Positions 8,221-17,210 of a stretch of 46,924 nucleotides of DNA are shown here, piece after piece. The stretch lies in contig CAKZKA010000259.1 in the NCBI GenBank assembly GCA_937120965.1, forward strand, positions 1 through 46,924. Direction: 5' to 3'. The notes below the pieces were generated by a model. It was not told the DNA's origin, ran no database searches, and was given only the letters and a program-made list of their open reading frames with translations. Source of the stretch: an uncultured Chloroflexota bacterium. GTDB taxonomy: Bacteria; Chloroflexota; Chloroflexia; Chloroflexales; Chloroflexaceae. Within the stretch, counting starts at the first letter, position 1. Every line of letters begins with the position of its first letter. Both the position numbers and the translations under genes were made by a program.

Positions 8221-10347
8221 TCATAACGCCCACGGCGGAATGTAGTACCACAGCACGCGGTTGCCCCAGGCGCTCAGGCTTTCCCAGAAGAGGTAGGCCA
8301 GCAATGCCAGGCACACCAGGCGCCCGCCGCGCCCGCGCCGCCAGAGGCAGGCCAGGCCCATGCCCGTCAGCAGGGCGACCATGGGAGCAACGAAGACCAT
8401 GTGCTTGTTCCATAGCCCGAACCAGCGCTCAGCGAGTGACGTGACTGCAAATAGCGCGGCGTACGCCAGCCCCAAGTGGGTGATGAAGCGCCCACGCCAG
8501 GCCATCGCCAGGATCGCCAGGGTTGCCCCGGCCAGCAGCACCGGCCAGACGCGGAAGTGGGCCGCCAGGTGCTGGCCGAAGCTGTTGATCGGCGTGCCGA
8601 AGAACAACTCGCTGTTACGACCGACGCTGCCTTCGCTGGCGATCAGGCCCAGGTAGCTGGGAATGGTGCGTTGCATCAGCGTCACGGTGTAACTGCCATA
8701 GACCAGGACCCAGGCAAGGGCCAGACCCAGCGCAACACTTGCCAGCAGGGGCCGGCTGGCACGCCGGCCTGCCGCGCCGCCGAGCAGGGCCAGGCTGGCC
8801 CCCAGTGTCACGACCAGGAAGGGCACGAAGGCGATGTGGGTCACATACGCCCCGATGGCCAGTCCGAGCGCCAGGGTGGCCACTGCGGTGGACAGCAGCG
8901 GCCAGCCCTTACGATCTGGCGGCGCGCCGGCCCCGGGCAACGGATTGTCCTCCGGGGCGGGCCGCAGCCAGGGGGCGATGAGCCACTGCACCGCCACCAG
9001 GGCCGCCAGGGTGAGCCAGATGCCGATCGTGGTCGGGAAGCTGCCGTCGTGGAAGAACAGGTAGCCCACCGGCAGCGCCGCATAGACCAGGCCGCCCCAG
9101 GCTGCCCCGAGGTGGCGCTGGGGGCCACCTCGCAGCAACGCCAGCAACAACAGGGGCAGGGTTGCCTCGAGCAGCGCGGTGACGACCTTCACCGCCTCGA
9201 TGAGTGCCGGTCGCGAGGTCCAGATCGTGGTCAGCGGGAGGAGCATGTAGTAGGTAAGCAGGCTGTAGGGCACCGGCTCGCGGGTGCCCCATTCGTACTG
9301 TTGTTCGAGACGCTCGCGCACTCGTTGCTCTTCGCCCGCGGCCAGCAGCAGCAACTGGTTAGCGCGCAGGCCATGGTCAATCGGCATGAAGAGCGGGTGC
9401 AGGGTGCCCGCCAGGCGCAGGGTGAAGATCAGCAGCACGGCCAGGCGCACCATCACCAGTGCGGAGGGCTCCCTGCCCGGGGGGGCGTGCACAGGTAGGA
9501 GGCGGAGGGCCAGGGCCAGCAGCATGGTCAGGGGCAATACCTGGAGCAGCACCGGCAGGCCCAGGGCCACCTGCTTGCGCGCCTCGAGGTTGGCGCCGGG
9601 CCAACCGGCCAGCATCAGGCCGAAGTAGAGCAGCAGGGCCAGGGTGGGCAGCGCGGCCAGGCGCGCCGAGAGGCCGCTAAGGCGCAAGGTCCACAGACAG
9701 AGGAGCAACGTCAGGGCCATGTCGCGGGCCAGCGCCAGTGGCGGAGTGCGCCAGCCACTCGCCCCGGGACGCACCTCGATCCAGTCGAGCGAGATGCCCA
9801 GCATGCGCTTGTCGGGGGGCGCGGCAAACGTTTCAGTTTCAAGCAGCAGGATCAGATCGCCACGAGCGCGGGCGGCGGCTTCGGGAGGAAGGGTGAGATA
9901 CACCTCCTGCCAGTGAGGGCGCAGGGGCATTTCGACCAGCGTTTGCTCGGGGGTGGCGATCCGCAGCGTGCGTCCCGCGCCGGCTTCGGCCCCGCCAAAG
10001 AAGCGCATCTGCACGACCAGTGAGCCAGCGCCGACGCCGGGCAGGAGCACGCGCGCCCGTCCGGTTGTCCAGCGCTGGAAGCCGCCGTGGGCGGCTGGCT
10101 CAGGGCGGTGCACCCCGGCGAGCCGCAGGGGCGAAGGGTTTGCCGCGAACGGTTCACGCCCGGACACCGGCGCCTGATAGGCCAGCGCCACGACCGCCAG
10201 CGTTAGCAGCACCACCATCGGGGCCAGGCCGCCACACCAGATCAGAGCGACCAGAGCGCCAGCCAACTCCTTTGGCCAGGCACTTCGGTGTGTCCATAGT
10301 TGGGAGGGTTTGGGAGGGCCGAGCCCTCCAGGGAGTCTTCTCTTCAT
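8221..10347 (-). CDS. Polytopic membrane protein, glycosyltransferase-39/PMT-like
   Basis: A 708-aa protein with a long first helix, an extracytoplasmic beta-rich stretch of about 140 aa (residues 60-200) and then about ten or more hydrophobic segments. The loop pattern and motifs such as PLFMPIDHGLRANQLL and YFFHDGSFPTT resemble the polyprenyl-phosphate-sugar-dependent glycosyltransferase superfamily. No conserved catalytic Asp pair could be assigned with certainty. The first 15 or so codons lie inside a GGAGGG-type intergenic repeat (family E), so either the true start is further in or the repeat has become coding. It ends 518 bp before the hydrogenase operon; the relation is unknown. Confidence 0.6.
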   Translation of the reverse strand: MKRRLPGGLGPPKPSQLWTHRSAWPKELAGALVALIWCGGLAPMVVLLTLAVVALAYQAPVSGREPFAANPSPLRLAGVHRPEPAAHGGFQRWTTGRARVLLPGVGAGSLVVQMRFFGGAEAGAGRTLRIATPEQTLVEMPLRPHWQEVYLTLPPEAAARARGDLILLLETETFAAPPDKRMLGISLDWIEVRPGASGWRTPPLALARDMALTLLLCLWTLRLSGLSARLAALPTLALLLYFGLMLAGWPGANLEARKQVALGLPVLLQVLPLTMLLALALRLLPVHAPPGREPSALVMVRLAVLLIFTLRLAGTLHPLFMPIDHGLRANQLLLLAAGEEQRVRERLEQQYEWGTREPVPYSLLTYYMLLPLTTIWTSRPALIEAVKVVTALLEATLPLLLLALLRGGPQRHLGAAWGGLVYAALPVGYLFFHDGSFPTTIGIWLTLAALVAVQWLIAPWLRPAPEDNPLPGAGAPPDRKGWPLLSTAVATLALGLAIGAYVTHIAFVPFLVVTLGASLALLGGAAGRRASRPLLASVALGLALAWVLVYGSYTVTLMQRTIPSYLGLIASEGSVGRNSELFFGTPINSFGQHLAAHFRVWPVLLAGATLAILAMAWRGRFITHLGLAYAALFAVTSLAERWFGLWNKHMVFVAPMVALLTGMGLACLWRRGRGGRLVCLALLAYLFWESLSAWGNRVLWYYIPPWAL

Positions 10348-10536
10348 TCCCTGTGAGAATAGTGAAGCCGCTGACGTGAACTCAGAGGCAATCCGGTTCC
10401 CCTCTCTCTGACTGACGGGAGGGTTGGGGAGTCCTCCGGTAAGGAGAGAGTGGAGTAACCAGGTTGCCCTACCTTTCCCCAGGCGCCCGCCTGGCGCGGG
10501 AGGCAGCGGCGCGGACCTCGCCGATTATGACAATTC

Positions 10537-12051
10537 TTACGTCGTGGAGCTTGCGCTGTGTTCATCTTCGCGCCGTGGCTGGTCTTTAGCAGCAGGTTTC
10601 ACGTGAAACAGGGGCAGTCCACTCGTGGCGCTCCCGCGGCAGTAGGCGCGCCATGCCAGGCCATAGGCCAGTTCGTAGGCCAGGTCCACGGCTTCATCGG
10701 CGGCGAGCAGGCCCTGCGTCACCAGGCCGGCGAGCCAGTCGCAACTCACCCGGCGCCAGAGATCGTGACGGGCAGGGATCGAGGCAAAAGCGCGCGTGTC
10801 GTCGTTGAAGCCCGCGGTGTTGTATACGCCGGCAGTCTCGATCACCTCGGCGAAGTAGCGCCGCATACCGTTCACGCTATCGAAGAACCACCAGGGCGGG
10901 CCAAGCAGCACCGCCGGGTAGTGTCCGGCCAGGGGCGCCAGCTCACGCCCATAGGCGCTCTCGTCGAGGGTAAAGAGGATGAGCCGGAAGCGCGGATCGG
11001 CGCCGCAGGCGTTCAACAGCGGGCGCAGGTTGCGCGTCCACTCGGTTGCAACAGGGATATCGGCACCCACATCGGGGCCGAAGCGCGCATAGAGGCGCTC
11101 GTGGTGGTTCCGCAGGCTCCCGGCGTGGAGTTGCATCACCAGCCCATCCTCGCAACTCATACGCGCAAACTCCATCAGCATATGAGCGGTGAACCGGGCC
11201 GCGTCCCGGGCATCGGCGGCGCCGCGCAGCGCGCGGACAAAGATCCGTTCCGCCTCGCCGTCGCTCAAACGGGCGGTGGTCGGACTCAGCACGCCATGGT
11301 CAGTCGCCAGGGCGCCCATGGCCCTGAACGCCACGCGCCGCTCTTCCAGCGCGCGAATGAAACCGCCGTAGTCTACCACATCTATGCCCGAGCGTTCGCT
11401 GAGGCGGGCGATCTGCGCCGGCCAGTCTGGAGCGTCGAGGGCCAGCAGGGCATCGGGGCGAAAGGTCGGGCGTACCCGGGCCAGCCCGGCAGCGTGGATC
11501 TGCCGGTGGTGCTCCAGCGAATCGGTGGCGGAGTCAGTGGTGCATAACAACGCGATGTTGAAGCGTGCCAGCAGCGCGCGGGGACGGAACTCGGGACGGG
11601 CAAGCTGCGCCTCCAGGTGGTCGTAGATCCGCTGCGCGCTCGCGCCGTCCAGCCGTTCGCTGACACCAAACAGGTTCACCAGCTCATCGGCCAGCCACAG
11701 GCCGGTGGGCGTGCCACGAAAGAGGTAGAAGTGTTCGGCGAAGCGCTGCCAGATCCGGCGATGATCGCGCTCCACCGGCGTGCCGTCGCGGGCGGGAATG
11801 CCCAGATCCTCCAGCGAAACCCCCTGGCTGAAAAGCATGCGCGTCACGTAGTGGTCGGGGATCACGAAGAGCGACGCCGGATCGCCCAGACAGGCCTCAG
11901 GGTCAGCCAGAAGCGCCGGGGGCACGTGACTGTGGGGACAGAGCAGAGGCAGATTGCGAACAGTGGCGTACAGATCGCGCGCCAGGGTCCGCCGTGACGG
12001 CTCGGGGTCAAAACCGCGATCGGGATCGAGTCTCCAGGCAGTGCTGGACAT
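10537..12051 (-). CDS. uxaC: Glucuronate (uronate) isomerase
   Basis: A 504-aa TIM-barrel enzyme of the amidohydrolase superfamily. It converts D-glucuronate to D-fructuronate (and galacturonate to tagaturonate), the first step of hexuronate breakdown. Visible family features are the N-terminal metal-binding stretch CPHSHVP, SQGVSLEDLG, FRGTPTGLWLADEL, the DSLEHH segment, MQLHAGSLRNHH, and GPPWWFFDSVNGMRRYF followed by AGVYNTAGFNDDTRAFASIPARHD. Length is close to the family's 470 aa with a short polar tail. No other uronate genes (uxaA/B, kdg) are present, so this is an isolated step here. Start ATG follows GAGGAG. Confidence 0.93.
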   Translation of the reverse strand: MSSTAWRLDPDRGFDPEPSRRTLARDLYATVRNLPLLCPHSHVPPALLADPEACLGDPASLFVIPDHYVTRMLFSQGVSLEDLGIPARDGTPVERDHRRIWQRFAEHFYLFRGTPTGLWLADELVNLFGVSERLDGASAQRIYDHLEAQLARPEFRPRALLARFNIALLCTTDSATDSLEHHRQIHAAGLARVRPTFRPDALLALDAPDWPAQIARLSERSGIDVVDYGGFIRALEERRVAFRAMGALATDHGVLSPTTARLSDGEAERIFVRALRGAADARDAARFTAHMLMEFARMSCEDGLVMQLHAGSLRNHHERLYARFGPDVGADIPVATEWTRNLRPLLNACGADPRFRLILFTLDESAYGRELAPLAGHYPAVLLGPPWWFFDSVNGMRRYFAEVIETAGVYNTAGFNDDTRAFASIPARHDLWRRVSCDWLAGLVTQGLLAADEAVDLAYELAYGLAWRAYCRGSATSGLPLFHVKPAAKDQPRREDEHSASSTT

Positions 12052-12167
12052 CGGGTGGCTCCTCGTTGTAGCGTAAGACGCCTATGCGGCTGAGCCGCAC
12101 ATAGATAAGCTAAAAACAGGTTTATTTTTGAGAGGGATTTACCCTTCCGAACTCTCCCCGCCGGGGG

Positions 12168-12417
12168 TTTAGGGGCGGACAGAACATCCGAGCCAGCGTG
12201 GCTGGTACCGCATTGGAAGGCCCCCGCGCGCGGCTCTGGTCTCCCCGCTTCGACAGGCTCAGCGCAGGCTCTCCGGCTTCGCTGGAGAGGCCCGCCCCTT
12301 CGGGCTGAGCCTCAGGGCGAAGCCTGAGCCTGTCGAAGGGGGCCGGGGGTGAGGACCACCCAGCGCATCCCAACGCCATAACACCCGTCGGCGCCCATAT
12401 GTTCTGTCCGCCCTAAA
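12168..12417. mobile_element. MITE-like element family A, copy 1
   Basis: A 250-bp element with inverted termini TTTAGGGGCGGACAGAACAT and its complement at the right end. A nested inverted pair CTTCGACAGGCTCAG/CTGAGCCTGTCGAAG lies inside. It contains no gene. Two shorter copies occur at 20.08 and 21.73 kb. No target duplication is visible at this copy. Confidence 0.7.
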
Positions 12418-12490
12418 CCCCTTTCCCCCTGTCCATTCCGGTAGCGTTACGGCGCCTCTGCCGTGATACTACGCGGTGGTACGCCTCCGG

Positions 12491-12499
12491 TGGTATACT
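12491..12499 (+). promoter_or_regulatory. Extended -10 promoter for the protease gene
   Basis: TGGTATACT, an extended -10 (TGN followed by TATACT), lies about 155 bp upstream of the serine protease start. No clear -35 hexamer, as is common for extended -10 promoters. Confidence 0.4.
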
Positions 12500-12656
12500 C
12501 CTGACGAAAGGTAATCTGTGGACCTGACTGGCCAGCGTTGACAATTATCTCAGCCATCGAACGTTCATCTTCGTGTGCGATTGTGGCCGAAGAGCCGTGC
12601 TACCACCGCGCCCCGGGACGGAGCGCGCGTTTTCAAAGTGAGCAGAAGGGAGGCTT

Positions 12657-14276
12657 ATGCGTCCGCAGCGGTTACCCACCGGTCCACTGGCGTTCGTCTG
12701 GTTGCTGGTCGTCACCCTCACCCTGCTGAGCGCCTGTGGGCCAACCACGACGCAGCAACCGACTCCCGTGCCTACGGCTACGCCCCCTCCAGAGCCGACC
12801 GTAGCGCCAACCACGGCCCCGACGCCCACCAGTCTGGCGATTCGCGCGCTGGACGATGTGCGGAAGGCGGTCGTGCAGATCGAAGCCGAGGGCACCTTTG
12901 TCTCGCCCAGCGAAGGTACGGTATTCAACGTTGCCGGGCGGGGTTCCGGCTTTATTATTGACGAGAGCGGCATCGCCGTAACTAACAACCACGTGGTTAC
13001 CGGCTCGGCACTGCTCAGAGTCTTTGTTAACGGCGAGAGCCGCCCGCGCAACGCCCGCATCCTGGGCGTCTCTGAGTGCTCCGACCTGGCGGTTATTGAT
13101 ATCGAGGGCGACGGCTATCCGTTCCTCGAATGGTACGATGGCGAAATCAAAGTCGGTCTTGACGTATTCGCTGCCGGTTATCCGCTGGGCGACCCGGAAT
13201 TCACGCTGACCCGCGGGATCATTTCCAAGGCCCGCGCCGACGGCGAGACAAGCTGGGCTTCGGTGGATCGCGTGGTTGAGCACGATGCCACGATCAATCC
13301 CGGCAATTCCGGCGGCCCCCTGGTGACAAGCGATGGACGGGTGGTAGGGATAAACTACTCTGGTCGTTCGGATACCGAGCAGTACTTCGCCATCGCCCGC
13401 GACGAGGCCCAACCGCTGATCGAGCAACTGCGCGGAGGCCAGGACGTGACATCCCTGGGCATCAACGGCGAGGCCTTTGCGCTCGATGACGGCTCGCTCT
13501 CGGGCATCTGGGTGTGGTCGGTCAAATCTGGCTCGCCCGCTGATAAGGCCGGCGTGCGCCCGGGCGACATCGTGACCCAGCTCGAGCGACTGGTGCTGGC
13601 AACCGATGGCACGATGACCAGCTACTGTGACATCCTGCGCAGCCGCACAGCGAGCGACACGTTGCAGATCGCCGTGCTGCGCAGCGAAACCGAGCAGGTG
13701 CTGGAGGGGCAGATCAACGGGCGCGAACTGGAAGAGACGATCTCCTTTGCGCGAAACGAGGACGTGCCCGATGTGCCCGATACCGGCACAGCCTATGAAG
13801 AATACTACACCTTCGAGAACGATGCGCGAACGATACGCGTCGACCTACCGCGGGCCTGGAGTGATGTCTCGACCGGTTCCTGGCGACGGGGCGACAGGGA
13901 GCTTTCTCAGAGCATCGCCCTGGTAGCCGCGCCCGATATTAGCGGCTTCCAGAATACCTGGACCACGCCCGGTATGTTTCTGGGCGCCTCGCGCCAACTG
14001 GCCCGGGAGTTGACGCCCGACCAGTTGCTCGATGAGACGTCGTTCAGCGGCGAATGTACTTACGATGGCCGGAGCGACTACAGCGATCCCCTGTATACCG
14101 GCAAATACGACGTGTGGCTCAATTGTGGCGGCCAGGAAACGGCGCTGCTGGTCGTCGCCTTCGTCGCCGAGGATGGGTCGTTCCTGGGGATGGTTCAGGT
14201 CCAGGTTGTCTCCGAAGCTGACCTGGAGGCGCTGGATCGCATTCTAGACACCTTCGTTGTCGAGCGGACTTTCTGA
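12657..14276 (+). CDS. Secreted trypsin-like serine protease lipoprotein with PDZ
   Basis: A 539-aa S1C (DegP/HtrA-like) protease. A lipoprotein signal ends at LLSAC (about residue 24), followed by a Thr/Pro-rich linker (30-60) that spaces it off the membrane. The catalytic triad reads as H112 (NNHVV), D143 (CSDLAVID) and S218 (NPGNSGGPLV). A PDZ domain follows at about 265-350 (SGSPADKAGVRPGDIV). The last 150 residues (about 385-539) form an extra domain I do not recognise, containing two cysteines (GECTYDG, WLNCGG) that could pair. Likely role: extracytoplasmic protein quality control. Start ATG after GGGAGG. Confidence 0.9.
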   Translation: MRPQRLPTGPLAFVWLLVVTLTLLSACGPTTTQQPTPVPTATPPPEPTVAPTTAPTPTSLAIRALDDVRKAVVQIEAEGTFVSPSEGTVFNVAGRGSGFIIDESGIAVTNNHVVTGSALLRVFVNGESRPRNARILGVSECSDLAVIDIEGDGYPFLEWYDGEIKVGLDVFAAGYPLGDPEFTLTRGIISKARADGETSWASVDRVVEHDATINPGNSGGPLVTSDGRVVGINYSGRSDTEQYFAIARDEAQPLIEQLRGGQDVTSLGINGEAFALDDGSLSGIWVWSVKSGSPADKAGVRPGDIVTQLERLVLATDGTMTSYCDILRSRTASDTLQIAVLRSETEQVLEGQINGRELEETISFARNEDVPDVPDTGTAYEEYYTFENDARTIRVDLPRAWSDVSTGSWRRGDRELSQSIALVAAPDISGFQNTWTTPGMFLGASRQLARELTPDQLLDETSFSGECTYDGRSDYSDPLYTGKYDVWLNCGGQETALLVVAFVAEDGSFLGMVQVQVVSEADLEALDRILDTFVVERTF

Positions 14277-14320
14277 GGAGCGCCGCCGGGAACGGAGTAT
14301 AATAATCACCGGTCGGAGAG

Positions 14321-14345
14321 CTTGGGAGGGCCTGGCCCTCCCAAG
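14321..14345 (+). terminator. Perfect 11-bp hairpin after the protease gene
   Basis: CTTGGGAGGGC-ctg-GCCCTCCCAAG followed by TTTG, 45 bp past the protease stop. The same hairpin sequence occurs as an intergenic repeat module elsewhere, so it may be both repeat and terminator. The rest of the gap to 14601 holds a GCGGCTGCGCCG module (14363-14374) and a degraded family C palindrome (about 14423-14446). Confidence 0.55.
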
Positions 14346-14601
14346 TTTGCGTCAGACACCCATGCGGCTGCGCCGTACACTGCCAGGATGAAAATGGGTT
14401 TTTCCCGCCGGGCAGGAGGTTGGGAAAACCTGGTTTCCCCCTGGTCGCCTCGGCGATGGTGCAGACCTGGCCTTCGCCTGGTGGTCTGTCACGGTGATAG
14501 TGAGGGATGCGACGAAAAGGGACGTGGGAGGGGGCAAAGCTCTCGCCGCAAAAAACCACCCATCACAACCAGGTTGACAAGTCACGAGAGAGAGGATCGG
14601 A

Positions 14602-15204
14602 ATGGAATGGTACGAGGACGAGGTGCGGGCTATCGAACGGGCGCACGCTCTGAACCCGCCTCCTCCCGGAGCGACGGTATTCTACGGCAGTTCGTCGCTC
14701 CGCCTCTGGTCAACTCTGGAAGAGGACCTGGCGCCCTGGCCAGTCGTGAACCGGGCCTTTGGCGGCTCAACCCTGGCGGCCTGCAATCACTTTTTCGAGC
14801 GCCTGGTGCCGCCATGCGCGCCCGGCAGCCTGGTGCTCTACGCTGGCGACAACGACCTGGGCGATGGCCAGCCGGCCAGTTCGGTTATTGGCTCACTGCA
14901 CCGCTTGCTGGATAAAGTAGACAAGGTTTGTGGCAACATTCCGGTGGCGTTCATGGCCATCAAACCCAGTCCGGCTCGCTGGCGCCTGCGCTATGCCATT
15001 CGCCAGGTCAACGATGCCGCGCGCCAGGCGCTCACGGCCCGGCCAAAGGGGTACTTCATTGATGTGTACCAGCCTATGCTCCAGCGCAATGGCGAGCCTG
15101 TGGCGGCACTCTTCGCCGACGACGGTCTGCATCTGAGCGCCGAGGGCTATCGCCTCTGGGCGGCGATCCTCCGGACTTTTCAGTTTCCCCTCTTCGATCC
15201 CTGA
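14602..15204 (+). CDS. SGNH/GDSL-family hydrolase
   Basis: A 200-aa single-domain hydrolase of the GDSL lipase/acylhydrolase group. Block I is YGSSSLRLW with the nucleophile at S30 (or a neighbour). The block II Gly is in AFGGST, block III is GDND, and block V is DDGLHLS with D174 and H177 completing the triad. There is no signal peptide, so it should be cytoplasmic. The family deacylates lipids or acetylated sugars; the substrate is not predictable. Start ATG with GAGAGAGGA upstream. Confidence 0.85.
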   Translation: MEWYEDEVRAIERAHALNPPPPGATVFYGSSSLRLWSTLEEDLAPWPVVNRAFGGSTLAACNHFFERLVPPCAPGSLVLYAGDNDLGDGQPASSVIGSLHRLLDKVDKVCGNIPVAFMAIKPSPARWRLRYAIRQVNDAARQALTARPKGYFIDVYQPMLQRNGEPVAALFADDGLHLSAEGYRLWAAILRTFQFPLFDP

Positions 15205-15951
15205 AGGTGGACACAGGATTCCCCGGGGTTCCCTGCGCCCCGGGCCGCGCTGGAGGCACGCTGCTCAACGCCGGCAGGGATAGGGAGAAACCGGATTTAC
15301 CTGTACCCCTGACGGATAGGCGCTGGCAAGGGCGCCGCTGCACCCCGCCCCTGCTCCCGGGGTTTGACAGGAAAATAGCGAAGCCGGGGTTCTCTCTGTG
15401 GAGGTGTCGAGCTGTAGGGCTGTGGAGCAAGTGCAAAGGTTAGAGCGTGTGCTGTTGAACTTTGCCTGAGGTAAAACAAGCAGCGAGAGTCGCCCTCGCC
15501 CCAACCCGGCAGTCGGCGCAGCGGGCCGGGGCGCCAGTTGCGGCACTGCCGCGCGTCAGAAGAGCGTTAACCTGTTTATTGCCGAACTCATGGCAGAACT
15601 TAATACTGGGATAACATTTCCGCTCTACCGTGTTTATGCGCCGGGCGCGCCCCCCGGTTCGGAACCGGGCGGGGTGATGGGCGGGTCCGGGAGGGCAAAG
15701 CTCCGCTGAAGACTGCCTGCCCGGCAACACCCGTGGTGTCCTGGTCGCCGTGCTGCGCCCTCGCAGATGAACAATCGCTCCGGGCCGCCGGAGCTTTTGG
15801 CGCCGCCTGGAGGAGTGTGGGGTAGCCGGGGCGCCTTACGCTCCTGCCCGTCACCGGGGCGCTTGTTCGCTATCTGTCCGTGGTGGCCGGGCCGACCCGA
15901 ATCGGGCCAGTTAGAATCTTGCGCTTGTCATACCAGCGTCAGGGACCGCCG
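15205..15951. other. 747-bp gene-free region
   Basis: No frame on either strand looks like protein. It holds a 17-bp palindrome CCCGGTTCGGAACCGGG at about 15654-15670. It also holds a moderately AT-rich patch at 15560-15640 and a plus-strand hairpin with T-run at 15777-15798 (listed separately). Confidence 0.5.
15777..15798 (+). terminator. Rho-independent-type hairpin GCTCCGG-gccg-CCGGAGC-TTTT
   Basis: A 7-bp perfect GC-rich stem, 4-nt loop and an immediate TTTT on the plus strand. It lies 153 bp upstream of the esterase start and 570 bp past the SGNH hydrolase, so it may end a short RNA transcribed within the gap or act as an attenuator for the esterase. Confidence 0.5.
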
Positions 15952-16680
15952 ATGCGCCGGGAGTACTATGCGTGGCGGAGTCCACGCTTGCAGCGAACGA
16001 TGGAATTGCTGGTGTTCGGGCACGCGGGGGCGCGGGTGCTGGTTTTTCCGACCCGTGGCGGGCGGTTCTACGATTACGAGAATTGGGGCCTGGTTGACGC
16101 ACTGCGACACACCATTGAGGCCGGTAACATCCAGCTCTTCTGCGTTGACAGTGTGGACTACGAAAGCCTCTACGCCCGCCATCGCCCACCCCGGGAGCGG
16201 CTCGCGCGCCATCAGCAATTCGAGGCCTATATCCTGGAAGAAGTGGCGCCCTTTTCTCAGCAACTCAATCCCAACCCCCATCTGATTACCCACGGGTGCA
16301 GCCTGGGAGCCTATCACGCGGTCGCCCTGGCATTTCGCCATCCCCAGCGCTTCCGCAAGGTAGTGGCCCTGAGCGGCCGTTACGATTTGACCACGCCGAT
16401 GGGGTCCTTCCGTGACCTCTTCGACGGCCACTACGATGAGACGGTCTACTTCTACAACCCCTGTCACTTCCTGCCGCAACTGAACGACCCGACGCTGCTT
16501 GAAGCACTGCGGCGACTGGAGATCATTCTGGCCGTGGGTGAAGAGGATGTGTTCCTGGCTAACAACCAGTCGCTCAGCGCCATTCTGTGGCAGAAAGGCA
16601 TCTGGCACGCCCTGCACATCTGGCCCGGCGAGGCTCACTGCGCCCTCGTCTGGCGCCAGATGGTACCGTGGTATCTGTAA
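15952..16680 (+). CDS. Alpha/beta-hydrolase esterase (esterase D/antigen 85-like)
   Basis: A 242-aa cytoplasmic esterase. The nucleophile motif HGCSLGAYHA puts Ser at about 117. The acid is probably Asp in GEEDVF and the base His in GEAHCALVW near the C-terminus. The N-terminal half (RVLVFPTRGGRFYDYEN, FCVDSVDYESLY) matches small esterase-D/PHB depolymerase-like proteins. The ATG at 15952 is chosen over the upstream ATG at 15880 because AGGGA precedes it and the protein alignment begins there. Confidence 0.85.
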   Translation: MRREYYAWRSPRLQRTMELLVFGHAGARVLVFPTRGGRFYDYENWGLVDALRHTIEAGNIQLFCVDSVDYESLYARHRPPRERLARHQQFEAYILEEVAPFSQQLNPNPHLITHGCSLGAYHAVALAFRHPQRFRKVVALSGRYDLTTPMGSFRDLFDGHYDETVYFYNPCHFLPQLNDPTLLEALRRLEIILAVGEEDVFLANNQSLSAILWQKGIWHALHIWPGEAHCALVWRQMVPWYL

Positions 16681-16793
16681 TACCTTATACCAATTACCGT
16701 TGATGATGCCGCATTGCCTGAAGCGATTTCAGGCGTTGTGCTGCCCAGCGTGGCAATCCACAATCCAAAATCTAAAATCCAAAATGGTATTAG
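16680..16793. mobile_element. AT-rich MITE-like element family F, copy 1
   Basis: About 110 bp bounded by TAATACC and GGTATTA. It contains the characteristic AT-rich stretch AATCCAAAATCTAAAATCC near its right end. A second copy lies inverted at 44141-44250. No gene inside. Confidence 0.55.
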
Positions 16794-16940
16794 CTGGTTT
16801 CGTTTTTTGCGGAGAGGGCCAGGCCCTCTCCCATCCTCCCGCTGGCTGGGGGTAGGCTGAACCCCGGGTTCCTCTCCGCCCCTCCCAGGGAGGCCCGGAA
16901 GGGCGCAGCCCTCCCAAACCCTCCCCGCAGTGAGGGGGTT

Positions 16941-17166
16941 GGGGAAACCCGCTTTCCCCATATCCCAACCGCTGGTGGGAGCGGCTGGCGCCCCCACCGG
17001 CAGGGGGATGGGGAAACCCGCTTTCCCCGTTTCCCAACCGCCGTTGGGAGCGGCTGGCGCCCCCACCGGCAGGGGGATGGGGAAACCCGCTTTCCCCATG
17101 TCCCAACCGCTGGTGGGAGCGGCTGGCGCCCCCACCGGCAGGGGGATGGGGAAACCCGCTTTCCCC
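16941..17166. repeat. 69-bp tandem repeat array built on the GGGGAAACCCG palindrome
   Basis: Three full 69-bp units (16941-17009, 17010-17078, 17079-17147) and a partial fourth. Each has GGGGAAACCCGCTTTCCCC, then CCCAACCG-(C/G)TGGG, then GGCTGGCGCCCCCACCGGC and an AGGGGGAT tail. Units differ at only a few positions. The array sits between two convergent genes (esterase and glycosidase). The 69-bp period is a multiple of three, so every frame stays open, which explains spurious ORFs. Confidence 0.85.
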
Positions 17167-17210
17167 GTATGTTCACCTCAGATCATAGAAAACTGTTGTT
17201 GACAAGCTGA

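Noticed and set aside
15207-15854. Several 80-100 aa frames in the gap before the esterase
   Set aside because: No ribosome sites, low-complexity Arg/Pro/Ala composition, and frames on both strands equally open.
16941-17166. CRISPR array
   Set aside because: Units are contiguous, with no unique spacers between repeats and no cas genes nearby.
16635-17202. Frames of repeating MGKPAFP/GAAGAP or reverse-strand equivalents
   Set aside because: They translate the 69-bp tandem repeat, whose length is a multiple of three.
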